A DNA stretch of 64,000 bases from Macrobrachium rosenbergii. Taxonomy: Eukaryota > Arthropoda > Malacostraca > Decapoda > Palaemonidae. How positions within the stretch are numbered: position 1 is the first letter of the stretch; each line of letters opens with the position of its first letter. The notes beneath the pieces were generated by a model. It did not search any database. It saw only the letters and a program-made list of their open reading frames with translations, and was not told where the DNA came from. The translations under genes and the position numbers were made by a program. The DNA lies in assembly GCF_040412425.1 (NCBI RefSeq), contig NC_089749.1, positions 18,987,662-19,051,661 on the forward strand. The letters are read 5' to 3'. Shown piece by piece: positions 49,401 to 59,932 of the stretch.

Positions 49401-52400
49401 GCAATTTTTCTTGCTGTAATAAGTAACAGGCCTAGGGTTTGGCTCAATGTCTCCCAAAAGAATTAAAATTAACATAAAATCAGAATCAAAACTATTAAAT
49501 AAACTCACAACAATAGTAACACTGTAAAAATCAACAGAACAATAAACAACAATACCATCAACAACAACAGTATTTACATTAAATACAAAATTTCTGTTGA
49601 GAGTACAGTATAAATTAACATCACTATACATCACTGAAAAAAGCACCAGAAGCAAATGGTCAACCAGTGGAGCTGGCACACCTTGTAAGGCAAAAGAAAT
49701 CTGACAGGTTTGCCACAACAAACTGGAGATCAACTGCAACATATATGTTTTAAAACTTCATCCTACTTAATAAGAAAGTATTTAACAAAGACTCTGCTTG
49801 GATTTAAATTGGTTCAGGCTTTTAATCAGGCCAAGGGCAGTTGTGAAAACACAACAAAGTATGGCTTAGCGAAGAAGAAATCACACGAAACACCAATGAG
49901 GTCACCACACATAATACCTGAAGAATAAATGCATTAGCAATACAGCTGATACTGGGAGGCTTATTCAGCAGGATCATCAGGCAATAACCAGGACACAAAC
50001 AGATTCAAGTCTTTAGAATACAAGCCTATCAATCATATTTGGCTTTAATTCATTGTTGAATTCCCTAGATATAACTTCCTAATATTGTATATGGAAAAAC
50101 AACAATAACCAGAAAACCACTCACTGAGTGACGATGCAAATGCACATCTATGATCACATTTGTGTGAAAATTTCAACAAAACTACAACAAGGGGACTAGG
50201 AGGAAGGTAAGTACTATGACTGATCAGTTTGTATAAAAAGTTTTGTTTGAACTATTTCAAGAAAAATCCTTCAATCATAATTAACCTGAACAGATATTTG
50301 GGAGAGAGGATGAAAAGGATTAAGTCCAGCTACTGTGAGGTTTAATGGTTTTGAAGAACAGTTGGGGACAGAAAATAGTCAGGTTCTAAGTGCCAAAAAT
50401 AATCACAGTTTCCTTCATAAAGGTGGACACCCTGGATATGTAGTAATAAATTGTACCTGAGTCAAGTAGCAACTTAATAATAAAAAGGGAAAAGCAAGCA
50501 GCTTATAAAAAAAAATTGAAAAGCAAAAGTAAACCAACCAAAGGGGATATAGTAGCTTGTAACCCTGGAAGTCTACATCTCATCAGTGGTTGAAATGATC
50601 ATGGCATGGCCTGTTGCAACTAACAGTCATAAGAAGCACAATTCCACTGCCTTGGGTGTAACATCTTTCAAGAAGCAGTTGACAAGTATTTGCACTTAGG
50701 ACTGCAGAAATCCCAACATTTCTTTTAAAGGCTAAAGAAGTTGACAGTGTCCTGATTTCATGAACTGTCACTCTCATCCAAGAGGTTCCTTCTTCATAGA
50801 CATCAGAGTATGCTAATGTCTTAACCAATAAGATACCAAGATCTTAGAGGCATATCCTTCCCTCCGGTTAGTAGATAAGTAATGCCTATATTTCATCCTT
50901 CCTAAGATGTCTCATCCTTTTAAGATGGTACTGCATGGAGATATTTCTCTTTTCATTAAACATACCCATAACCTATAAGTTGCAGAATCATTATTCTATT
51001 CATGTTGCCATTAATTATGGAACCTTTCAGTTATTTATAAATCAGTTAAAAGCACACTATAGGTAATTTGTTGCTTTTAAAGCAAGATCTGATCTGCAGT
51101 TTTATTTTCACAAATACTGAGATGGACAACTAGGCAATATGTAGTTGCACATATTTATGTACTTTTTTTAATTACACAAAATGTAGAGCATATCTTAAAT
51201 TTAATACCTTGGAATATGTTTTTAATTATAAAAAATGTAAAGTATGTCTTAATTTAAGAATTTGGCATATTATACATTTCACATTACTGGTCAGAGTGTT
51301 TGTTCCTATAAAAGTATACACTGTAGACTGCATGTTAAAAACAACCTAGATAACATTAAAGACTATCAAAATTGTTCAAATCACTGGTGTTTAAAACTTG
51401 TCATAAAACAGTTTTTAATGTAAAAGGTAAGTAGTTTTACATATTCACCCAATGTGTCATGGGGAGTATTTATCAGTTAGTTAGTTATAAATGATTTGTT
51501 TAACCAGACCTCTGAACTCTTATCAAATATCATTATGAATCATCAAGCTCATTACTATAATTTGTAATAATTACAAAAACTACTAGTGTTTTACACAATT
51601 ATATGACTGACCAAACTGTACAAACAACAAAATGACGACTTCTTTTTACAAATATTCTATTAACAATATTATTAATAAAGCCTCTTGGTACAATGATGTG
51701 ATTTCTAAACTGTAAGATGGAAATTTCCAAAGTCTACAACTGACTGTGAGATACTGCAGTTTAATCAGAACACTAAGCCAGATTTCTCATGTCATAGAAC
51801 TGGCCACCTCAGTTTGTGAAAAATGGTATATTTGGGAGAAAACAGGAGTGGCAAAGTATATATATGCAAAACAGCTCTGTAAACACTGGCAGACTTCTCT
51901 GACACAGTACATTCCAGTACAATAATGCCAGGAATCATTGCTATTTGATGGGAATAGAGATACTGGTTGTTATGGGAGACATTCAGAACTCAAATTTCTC
52001 AGATACTTACAGTTCCTTCTTTCAGTCTCTGCAAAAGTTGCTTCTCAATTGCGTTGTCTATTCGAGCAGCTACTAAAGCCTTTTCTTCTCGCCTCCTCAG
52101 TCGTACATCTATGTTACGTTGTATTGGGATCAGCTTTTTGCTATAAGAATAAAAAGTTATTTAACAGACATTTCTCATAAAACACACAACTGTAACATGA
52201 CAAGTCAGAATGGCAAGGTTGAGACCAATTCAAATTGTAAGCATGCTACAACTCATTAATGTTTAGTTGTTTACTATTATCAAAATTGTGAAATAGCTCA
52301 AATAACAAGTACAATTAAGTCACAGTTCTACTATCACTTAGCTATCCCAAATGACTGGTTCTTAATTATTTTTTTTTTTTGTGTAAGGTAAAACCAGGAG

Positions 52401-55400
52401 TAAGAAGAAGCTGGACAAACTGGTGAAGGAAATAAAAAAAAAATGAATGGAAAGTAATCAGTAGAAAGTAATGTAGCTGGGACAAAAGGGCTGCCACAAA
52501 GAATGTTTAGCAGCATCTACTAGGTGTCACAAGGGACACATTGTAAGCAGTACCCTAAATGAAGTGTACAGTAAGATGACTGGGGAATGTTATAACTGAT
52601 ATCGTCGAGCATTCGTTGACAGTCATCCATCCACATACCAACTAAACCCAACACTGCTTATCTTCACTGACTGTAAGACTAAAGGAATAGTGGGAATTAT
52701 ATGCCACTACCAAACACTACAATAATATACTGCATTCAAAATACAGTATCAGTATGAAATAATATATGCTACAATACTATACAATAGCTACTTACTGTTT
52801 CCCTTTTAATTTGATCTTCCTCATACGAGTCAAATACTGAGTGATCTTTAACAATCGCTGCCGGCATTTTTGGCGGAAATATTTTTTCCAGAAAACCAGG
52901 TTTTCATCTATCTGCTGCAAAGCCTTTACAAAATTCCTGGAAAGCTTGACCTTTTCCCATTGCTTGGCTGGGAAAAAGGCTCTGAAATGACAAAGAATAA
53001 ACGAATGAAAACAATACGCCTTCAGTAACCAGATATGATTTAAAGTCCTGGTTGCACACAAACAAAAGATACATTATAAGGTATAAACCACTGAAATTCT
53101 TAATATTTCATACATGTTCTCACATACTGTACATGTGTATTTACAATATGGCATACGCCATAGATTTACATAACTCATAAAACCAAAAATACAAAAGAAT
53201 ACTTTCATTGGTACTTACTCAGATACATGGCAAAAACCTTGTTCAATGCAGTACAGTAGTAACAAATTTTTTGTCAAATAATTTTATGAAGCTTTGATTG
53301 TATACAGTTCTATGCTAGTCACTCATATTGTCTGTCCAAATTACAATTAGTAGCAACATTTTTCATACTACTATGAAACTCCACAGTTGAAACTATAGTG
53401 CAATAGCATTCTCAAGACAGGATAAATGAAGCAATACTGCATGTTTGCAAAATTCTTTGTACTTTATCATTAGGAACCTGCATTTATACCCATACAATTG
53501 GCAAGAAAACTTACAGAAAAACAGAGTGCCATGTGTTGCATACATAACCTGTGAATCACTGTTTTCAGCTAAAAGAAAGTGGGGTAACTGGAAACTAATC
53601 ATTAAAGCACTTGGACTGACATCATCTCGCTCCACCATCCTTGCCCTATCCATGTACAACTACAGAGTTAAGATTTCAGCAGTACTGTACAACTTTTTAA
53701 ACTTATCCATAGGATTAACTATAGTGAGAATCATATTTAAACATTAAGTACAGTGGAACTTGCTTCATAACAATGTCACTATCTATGAAGACATACCTGG
53801 CAATCTGATAGGACACCTGATCCAAGGGACTTGATGCATTGTTATCAAGTTTTCCTATCTAGTATGAAAATCAAAAAAATATACGATATTATGCTTACAA
53901 GATCCCCATGGTCCCTAAGGAGAGAACTCAGAAAACATTCTATACCCAAGACAAAGAGAATTCTGGAAGCATCTATGTTACCAGAACCCACAATTAAAAA
54001 AAAACACAACCTGGTCCATAAAAAAATAAAAACCATGATATCAGTCTTAAAACATACCAACCATTTACAACATGAAATGGCTTCCACACTTAAAACTTAT
54101 TTGAAATACAGGTTTCCTCCATCAGCTATAATAGTCTTGGAAATAACAAAGGACTTTCCAAACTTGTATACAGTACTAGGAATTCCCAACACAATCATAC
54201 AAACCAAGTTCATGGCATCACAAAATACATTATAAACTAAAATATTCTAATAATATAATAATATACAGTATATAAGAGGCACAAACATGTGAATGGCATA
54301 ATTTTTGGAAGACTAGTTTGATCACTTGATTTCAAATGGCTTCTTTTCAGGCAGGAAACTTTCTAAGACCCTAGTACCTCCACAGCAGGGTTAGTCATCA
54401 CAAGCTTCTACTAAAGATGACAAAAATTCTAACTGCATTTTGCATTTTCAGTCCCAACATGTGTCACACTGAATGAATAAGCAAATCCTAGTAAGACACA
54501 AAACATTTTAGCTGAAAACAACTAGTTCATAGAACAAGCTACAGACAGGTCCTTTTCCATCTAAATAAAACAGAAAATGTTAAAACACAAATATATTCTT
54601 CTCTGAACCAAATAAAAAATGAGGCAGCAAAAGAAAAAAGAGCACCACCTCTGGGTGGAAAAATCAGCTTACATGATTACAGTACATCAACTGAATAGAG
54701 GTGCTATCTGTGCCAAATGATCTACCCACAATACACATGAGTACACAACTAACAGTTATTGTACCCACTAATTGCCAATCCTACTGCAAATCAAAGAAAA
54801 ATTCCAATTTCAATCTAAACTACATAACTTTAAAGTTTTGTATGACCAGTTTGGGTTTAAATGCCACAATAATTCCTTATAAATGCTGTAACACAGCATC
54901 AGTTGAGGATACATGCTAATATACTGTAACTAGGAAAATCAAATTCCAATACAAGTCATCATACTTGCCTTTCTGCTGTTCTCATGTAGAGGTAAAGTAT
55001 ACCTTTTTCCTCTCTAACAGTTGCATATTGTGTGTTGGCCAAGGGACATGAACTACGACTGCACAAACCAGTTAGGTTATATTCATTCCGACAGAATCTC
55101 TGACTCTTTGCTCTGAAAGTAGAAAATGACAAGAAGTCAGTAATCAGTCATGGTACACATTAAAGAAAAATTTAACCATGAATCTTAGTATAAATAAGCT
55201 GTTTGGGAAATTTATGCTGATAATTCAACATTCAGAAAAAACATATTCTTCTACATGTGGTAAAGAACTACATAAGTCTACAAATTTTTGCAACATTTGC
55301 CTTCATATTTTCAAGAAATATTATATACTTGTGTACTCCTATACCTAGCACTGTCAATGTAATTCTAATGCCTGCTGTAAGGCAATTTCTAGACACACCC

Positions 55401-58400
55401 CCCAAGTAGAAGAGAGTTCCAGTTCCCTCATGTCTAAGTATGCACCAAGATCCCTTAGCAGCTCTGCTGGTGGAACTGGTAATTAACATATTTGTGTGTC
55501 GTCTGTGTCAAATATCTGCATTCTCACTCCCCGGAATTTCCATCATGTTAGGCTTCGTAACCCTGTTATCCTAGATCTACAGGAATAGGCAACAAATGGT
55601 TCCTAGGGCAACACGGCTGAACTTTCACTCCCCAAAATTTCACTCATGTTACGACTTCGTAATCTGGTTATTCCAGACCTAGGGGCATGGGCAACAGATG
55701 CCTTCATGCCTGTAGCATTTATCTAGTGCACTGTCAAGCAATAATTCAATGAATAAAATATCTTTTTAGCTAAACAGGTCACTTCATATGCATATGCTTC
55801 TACCTTGGAATCTGAGGCATCAGTTTTTAAAGTCAAGAGTCATGAGGTCAAGTCATTCAACTTCTGTGGCATTTAAGACATATGTATACATTAATACAAT
55901 TCTGACAAGGCCAACTGGATGTCGTCTTCTACTTTCATCAAGTTTTACTCGAGGGATCTAACACTTAAATCGACAGATGTACATTCTCCTCTCTCCCATA
56001 ATAGTAACTGCTGTCCAAACTGTGTCACATCCTATGGAAAAAGAAAGAAGGGTTGGGGCAGACTCATCATCCTCACTCACAAAAGTGTATCTAGGATACC
56101 TGTCATTTCACCTCATCTTCACAGCAAACATCACCTTTTGGTAATTCTCTCAACATATGAATCCAATTCTAAGTACAAACCATGACCATACTAACTAGGC
56201 CCTTATCTAGTCATGACTGTTGTTAGTTCCAAACTTCTGTTTGATGCGCTTTGGTCTGCCAACAATGTCACTGGCCAAGCACCTCCCCATCAGGGAAAAT
56301 CTTCTGGACACTGAAGCTGTCCCATATAAACAGCTATCCAAAGTATTGAAAAGCTTGTTCGGTTTATAACAAATTTTTTATGATAAAACACAGTAAATTC
56401 TTTCCAATATGTACTAATTACTTTACTAAAATTATCCACCTCACTACCCTTCCTTATTGCAGGAGAGTTAAAACTACGCAGATAGTGACCGGATCCACCT
56501 GTAGAGGTGGCGATGGCCCCATATGCACACTTATAACAGGGTAACCCTGACTTTTGTAAGTATTATTAGACACCAGGATTTAAATAATCTAATAATGTTC
56601 AAGGAAATTACACCTGTTGGCATCTATAAAAGCACTATCTTATGGTTAATATTAAAAAGTACAATATAATGAAAAAATCTTTACACTTACTGTATCTTAA
56701 AAGAACACAATGTTTTGTTTATAATACTCCATGTGATCTGAAAAAGAAAAAGAGAATCAATTAACACTAATATACTCAAGATGTCGAAACCTATGTGCTG
56801 CAAGAACCCCTTGTAAAATAAAACTAAATAAATACCCTCACAATGGAATGTCACCAAAGCTACATACTATTAGCAATTAATTACCACAGTTCTATCGATA
56901 TCATTTAGAAATTCTGAGGCTTAACTTTCTTGGAATCAAGGCCCACATAAATTCCTATTTCATGATATATATATATATAATTCCTAACAATGTAAGCAAG
57001 TATCCAAAGTACAAAAACTCAAAATTAGAGTAACGCTGATCCATGAAAACAAAGAATTTCTTAAATTTGTGCTATAATGCCTGGTACAAAATGTGTTCCC
57101 TGAAAAATGGATGAAATTACAAAATTTTAACCTTTTACTGTACTCAAGCTATACTCCATGTATCAGGTGTTATAAAGTAAGTAAAATAACAAGTTTGTAT
57201 GGCTATAGTGCATGAAGTTTTTTACATCATTACAGGCTAATTTCATGAATATACCTATCACCTTGTAACAAAGCTGCACCCTGTGCAACTAAATACTAAA
57301 TCTTATCTGCGACCGTGGTAATTACTGGGCCTAGACTAAAACATCTATGGTAACATTAAATAATTTCATGATGTTCCAGGGAGATTAAGTAGGACTGGCA
57401 TTCTAAGTTACGTCAGATATAACCCAGTAAATATACCACTGTTATACACTCTACAACACCCTACATCAAGTTAAGTGAGGGCTCCCCACCCAGGTCAGGT
57501 AGGACCCAGCACCTAGGGTGGGGAAGGTTAAGTTAGAATGTACCCATGTATTGTGCTCTATGTCAGGTTAAGAGGGAAAGGTCAAAGGGGTGAGATCCAG
57601 GGGGGATAAAACTTCCCAATCATGCAGAATCCAGCCCCTGCACTAACATCAGGTCGGGATAAATCCAGATAAAAACTATTACCACATATTCAATATTTTC
57701 TTTTTCTCCCAATCCATAGGACCCTAACTTCCCATCATGGTCCCCAAAAATTTAGATGTGGAGGAAGGACAATGAAGTAACTATGCATTTCCAAAGGAAG
57801 TGAATGTCAGAATCAACCAAATCATATCTAACCTAGCCTATGGGTAACTTGTAAAATTTTACATCAAAAACACCATAAGCCTACACCAAACCTTACATTC
57901 TTGTGGCATTATTATAGAAACTGGGCAAATTTTTGGTAAAACTGAAGACTTCTACCATGGCCTGGTTCCCGCCAGTCACCAACTGGAATATTTACTGCCT
58001 TTTGTTTATGCTAATATCTTTTGTTACATTTATGGTATTTACCACCTTTTGCTTATTTATGTGCAATATGGGAGCCGTGTATAGTATCAGCCCCTTGGGG
58101 TGAACATAACATAAACAAAACACTGCAAATAACATAAACAAATCACTGTAAATATCATAACATAAACAAAACACAGTAAATATCATAAAATAAACAAAAC
58201 AGGGTAAAATACTATAAACATAAATGGGTATAGGCTATATCATAAGCACAAACAAAAGATGGTAAATATTATAAACATAAACAAGAGGGTAAATATCATA
58301 AAAATAAATAAAAGACCCTGGCCTAGGCCTAAAATGATTGCAATCCAATTTCTCTGGGGCTAATTGGGGTAGGCTAAAACTAGAGGGTGACTCTGCTAGG

Positions 58401-59932
58401 ACTGCCATGTTATTGTTAGGCTATGCAATGGTTCCGTGCATGTACAAATCATTAGGGAGCTATATGTTCAAGCAGGGATTATTGGCTAAGGAAACTTATT
58501 ATATAATGAACTAGGGTAGATCTACATAGTAGCTCCAAGACAGCGATTTCCTTCTAACTTGACTTTTTTTACAGTTTTTTGGTTGCTAATTATGGATTTA
58601 CCTTCAATTTTTGTCACACGAATGTAATTAACCTGTAATTAACCCCTGAAGTCCATCCAACAAGGGGTTTCCATACACGATCTTCACAAGACACAGCACG
58701 GATACATCTGTTTCAAATGGTTCATATCCCATCTGGCAAGGGCAATAACTTGTTAATGTATGGGTATTGCACCCCCGGGCCAGTACTAAACACAGCGAAG
58801 GGACATTCCATTTGGCTGACAACAAACAAATGCACCACCAGTATCAGAAGCCGTAAGTGTAGAAACAACCAGTTTCCAAGGTAAAAACGGTAATTCTATA
58901 TATTAGCTCCGCACCTGTTTTTTACCTTTTCAACTGGTTTTCTCTACACTTTTAGGGGTTCTGATACTGGCGGGGCATCTGTTTGTTGTCGGCCAAATGG
59001 AATGTCCCTTCGCCGTGTTTAGTATTGGCCCAGGGGGGGTTGGGTGCCCATACATTAACAAGTTGTTGCACTTGCCGGATGGGATATGAACGGTTCGAAA
59101 CGGACGTACCCGTGCTCTGTCTTGTGAAGATCGCGTCTGGAAACCCCTTGTTGGATGGACTTCGGGGGTTAATTACAGGCTAATTAGACACGAGCGCCAA
59201 AAATTATAGGTAAATTCATAATTAGCAAGAAAAAAAATGTAGAAAAAGTTAAGTTAGAAGGCAGTAGCCGCCGAAGAGCTACTATATAGTTCTACCGTAA
59301 AAACATGCATGGAACTAATACTTAGAATTACCGGAACTAGTGTACTAACCTAACGTACCTGACCTAACCTAACCTAGTGGGCCACGTTACTTAACCAACC
59401 CTGCCCGGTGAAGGAAACTCCACTTTTTACCAAAACCTCCCCTAGCCTGGCCTGTAGGCTAACACTACGCATGCGCAATAGCATTCCAGGATGGCCAGGA
59501 CACAATAACATATCAGTTGTGATGTTCATTTACAGGTTAATTACAGTCTACCGCCAAAAAATAACGGTAAATTGTTAATAAATAACCAAAATATCCTACT
59601 ACAGGAAAAGTCAATTCCCAAGGTAGGCTAATACCCGATGCGGGGCAGCCCCATAGTTCTACCCTAATTGGAACTTTAGTACGCCCCTTTGGCATATTTC
59701 TCTTTATACTAAGCTTGATGATAGATGTTATTAACCTATCCTACGAGCCTTAACCTTCGCCTAGTAGCCTAGTAGCTTAGAAGTGGACTTCCGCCTACCG
59801 TACTTACGGTAACTTAGGCTGTCTAATTCAGTTAAAACCATTTATTTTTATACGGTTTTTTATTTTAAAAAAGGCTGTTACTTTAACAAGATACTCAATC
59901 TTTAATTAAAAACTCACATCGTCACTCTGCAT
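43202..59932 (-). CDS. MAK16: MAK16 homologue, ribosome-biogenesis factor (8 coding exons)
   Basis: MAK16 is a conserved nucleolar protein of early pre-60S particles, needed for large-subunit rRNA processing; in yeast it works with Rpf1, Nsa1 and Rrp1. I joined coding exons 59918-59932, 56691-56737, 54969-55112, 52796-52981, 52011-52140, 45831-46010, 45341-45430 and 43202-43423. Together they give 1014 nt, or 337 residues plus TAA, with every junction in frame. Human MAK16 is about 300 residues. Residues 6-130 match the L28e-like MAK16 N-terminal domain, including [29 protein letters not shown] and KITQYL. The conserved Cys residues are 16, 28, 38 and 43. Residues 132-190 match the MAK16 core (REEKAL, DNAIEK, IYNFP). 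Residues 190-290 are strongly acidic, then comes a Lys/Arg-rich segment, a likely nucleolar signal, and a family-typical VEIEY near the end. Intron 3 is GC-AG. Introns 1 and 5 carry transposable elements. Identity is near certain; exon edges were placed by splice consensus and frame. Confidence 0.95.
43424..45340 (-). other. MAK16 intron 7, mostly unique sequence
   Basis: This is 1917 bases of AT-rich intron. The only repeat seen is a short (GT)n at about 43865-43884. No gene or mobile element is recognised. Confidence 0.7.
45341..45430 (-). CDS. MAK16: MAK16 coding exon 7 (acidic)
   Basis: This 90-nt exon is in phase 0 at both ends. It encodes [12 protein letters not shown], then [18 protein letters not shown]. 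The YVADFDESD stretch resembles the FVEDGEVDESD-type acidic segment of animal MAK16. The acceptor is GATATTAG and the donor is GTAAGA. The Asp/Glu/Ser bias suggests casein-kinase-type phosphorylation (inference). Confidence 0.88.
45831..46010 (-). CDS. MAK16: MAK16 coding exon 6 (core end and acidic region)
   Basis: This 180-nt exon is in phase 0 at both ends. It begins [13 protein letters not shown], matching the family's IYNFP motif, and then turns into a Glu/Asp-rich stretch of about 45 residues. The acceptor is TTTTACAG and the donor is GTAAAA. Confidence 0.92.
46422..46478. repeat. (TTA)n microsatellite, LINE 3' tail
   Basis: About 19 copies of ATT/TTA. On the minus strand this is a (TAA)n tail at the 3' end of the LINE, so it was probably laid down or seeded by retrotransposition. 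Confidence 0.9.
46684..46850. mobile_element. SINE-like insert nested in the LINE
   Basis: This 167-bp segment is flanked by identical 14-bp copies of CTTCCTCTGGGAGG (46670-46683 and 46851-46864), a clear target-site duplication. The interrupted LINE 3' region continues on both sides. The insert contains GGTTTCGGTTCC, which resembles a pol III box B, and ends in AT-rich sequence. The family resembles a short repeat I have seen in decapod genomes; I cannot name it. Confidence 0.7.
49428..49451 (-). other. Degenerate 2A-like motif at LINE ORF start
   Basis: The LINE leader reads [15 protein letters not shown]. Functional 2A-like peptides end D-V/I-E-x-N-P-G-P and cause ribosome skipping between Gly and Pro. 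Here the Gly codon is AGG (Arg) where GGG would be expected, a single-base change, so this copy should not skip. Several non-LTR families are known to carry such motifs at the ORF N-terminus. Confidence 0.7.
49743..52010 (-). other. MAK16 intron 5, upstream part
   Basis: This AT-rich intron sequence lies between exon 5 and the LINE. Apart from the recombinase-like fragment at 50571-50828, I see no coding or repeat structure. The 5' end of the LINE may extend into it. Confidence 0.6.
50571..50828 (-). pseudogene. Tyrosine-recombinase-like fragment (DIRS/Ngaro-type)
   Basis: The minus-strand frame reads [18 protein letters not shown], which resembles the HxxR box of tyrosine recombinases from DIRS-like retroelements. 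After a frameshift, a second frame has FLKDVT, which follows at the right distance in that family. The catalytic Tyr region is not recognisable. It lies in MAK16 intron 5, upstream of the LINE. The assignment is from memory of the family and is moderate at best. Confidence 0.5.
52011..52140 (-). CDS. MAK16: MAK16 coding exon 5
   Basis: This 130-nt exon has acceptor TTCTTATAG and donor GTAAGT, and it ends in phase 0. It encodes [20 protein letters not shown], then [20 protein letters not shown] and EGT. This corresponds to the charged helical core of MAK16 (REEKAL, DNAIEK). The following intron is 6.0 kb and full of transposable elements. Confidence 0.94.
52796..52981 (-). CDS. MAK16: MAK16 coding exon 4
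   Basis: This 186-nt exon has acceptor CATTTCAG and donor GTAAGT. It encodes [17 protein letters not shown], then the family block [17 protein letters not shown] and [15 protein letters not shown]. It completes the L28e-like N-terminal domain (protein residues about 69-130). Confidence 0.95.
52982..54968 (-). other. MAK16 intron 3 (GC-AG type)
   Basis: The intron runs from GCAAGT to TTTCAG on the minus strand and is 1987 bases long. It is AT-rich. It contains a 134-codon plus-strand reading frame (53831-54235) that I do not recognise and consider chance. No transposable element is evident. Confidence 0.8.
54969..55112 (-). CDS. MAK16: MAK16 coding exon 3 (ends at a GC donor)
   Basis: This 144-nt exon contains the most conserved MAK16 stretch, [20 protein letters not shown], followed by [12 protein letters not shown] and LYLYMRTAE. 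The acceptor is TTTCAG. The exon must end at AAAG before GCAAGT, the standard strong GC donor, so that exon 4 continues as R-AFFPAKQW. Using the GT four bases further on would break the reading frame. Confidence 0.94.
55520..55720. repeat. Tandem duplication of about 101 bp (MAK16 intron 2)
   Basis: Two diverged copies start near 55523 and 55624. Both carry CACTCCCC, then CATGTTA, CTTCGTAA and GGCAACA in the same order. No coding potential is seen. Confidence 0.65.
56691..56737 (-). CDS. MAK16: MAK16 coding exon 2
   Basis: This 47-nt exon encodes [15 protein letters not shown] plus two bases of the next codon. The acceptor is a long T-rich tract ending in CAG, and the donor is GTAAGT. The peptide matches the MAK16 segment between MQxDD and FCRNEYN, and it carries the first conserved Cys, residue 16. 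Confidence 0.93.
57980..58320. repeat. Inverted AT-rich tandem array in MAK16 intron 1
   Basis: To the right of about 58090, units of about 30 bp resembling GTAAATATCATAAACATAAA repeat about seven times. To the left (57985-58055) the same unit appears in reverse complement. The centre holds GGAGCCGTGTATAGTATCAG followed by CCCCTTGGGG, a variant of the GTACTAAACACGGCG motif found elsewhere in the window. Confidence 0.6.
58515..59296. mobile_element. 0.78-kb foldback element with arms of about 380 bp (MAK16 intron 1)
   Basis: The left arm (58515-58895) and right arm (58915-59296) are reverse complements at roughly 80% by eye. The outer ends are GGTAGA-CTA-ATAGTAGCTC. The same short reading frame, starting [10 protein letters not shown], appears on opposite strands (58628-58825 minus, 58983-59183 plus) only because of the palindrome. 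No transposase is visible, so it is probably a non-autonomous element. Confidence 0.85.
59531..59663. mobile_element. Solo outer arm of the same foldback family
   Basis: This segment parallels the outer part of the right arm of the neighbouring foldback. It starts ACAGGTTAATTACAG, has CGCCAAAAAATAACGGTAAATT in the middle and ends ATAGTTCTACC. It is diverged, with no matching left arm nearby. Confidence 0.65.
59918..59932 (-). CDS. MAK16: MAK16 coding exon 1 (start codon, 15 coding nt)
   Basis: This exon encodes MQSDD, which matches the conserved MAK16 start MQ-x-DD. It is followed at once by the donor GTGAGT, in phase 0. It joins exon 2, which starts ITWSII, as the family requires. The bases before the ATG (TTTCAGCC on the minus strand) look like an acceptor, so an upstream non-coding exon is possible. 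Confidence 0.88.

Larger units (their letters stand above)
46422..49742 (-). mobile_element. Decayed APE-type non-LTR retrotransposon (LINE) in MAK16 intron 5
   Basis: On the minus strand the fragments run in normal LINE order. There is a hydrophobic leader ending in a 2A-like motif (49428-49451). An endonuclease follows, with [11 protein letters not shown] near 49000 and [11 protein letters not shown] and TNDHCSIEI in 48780-48900. Then comes a reverse transcriptase with [10 protein letters not shown] near 48030, SGVPQGSVL near 47660, the catalytic YVDD at 47554-47565, and LEYCSPVW near 47175. Stop codons and frameshifts break the frame (for example after WLN and near 47450), so it is dead. 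The 3' end is a (TAA)n tail at 46422-46478. It lies in the same orientation as MAK16. The clade is uncertain; a CR1/Jockey-group element with a 2A-like leader is most likely. The true 5' end is not defined. Confidence 0.85.

Noticed and set aside
53831..54235. 134-codon plus-strand reading frame inside MAK16 intron 3
   Set aside because: It has no recognisable motif, an AT-rich Lys/Ile/Thr composition, and lies antisense in an intron. It is probably chance.
58628..59183. Paired [10 protein letters not shown] frames as a duplicated gene
   Set aside because: The frames are the two arms of a palindrome; only that symmetry keeps them alike, and no family is recognised.
59346..59378. CCTAA repeats as an arthropod-type telomere
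   Set aside because: Only two or three imperfect units are present inside an intron.
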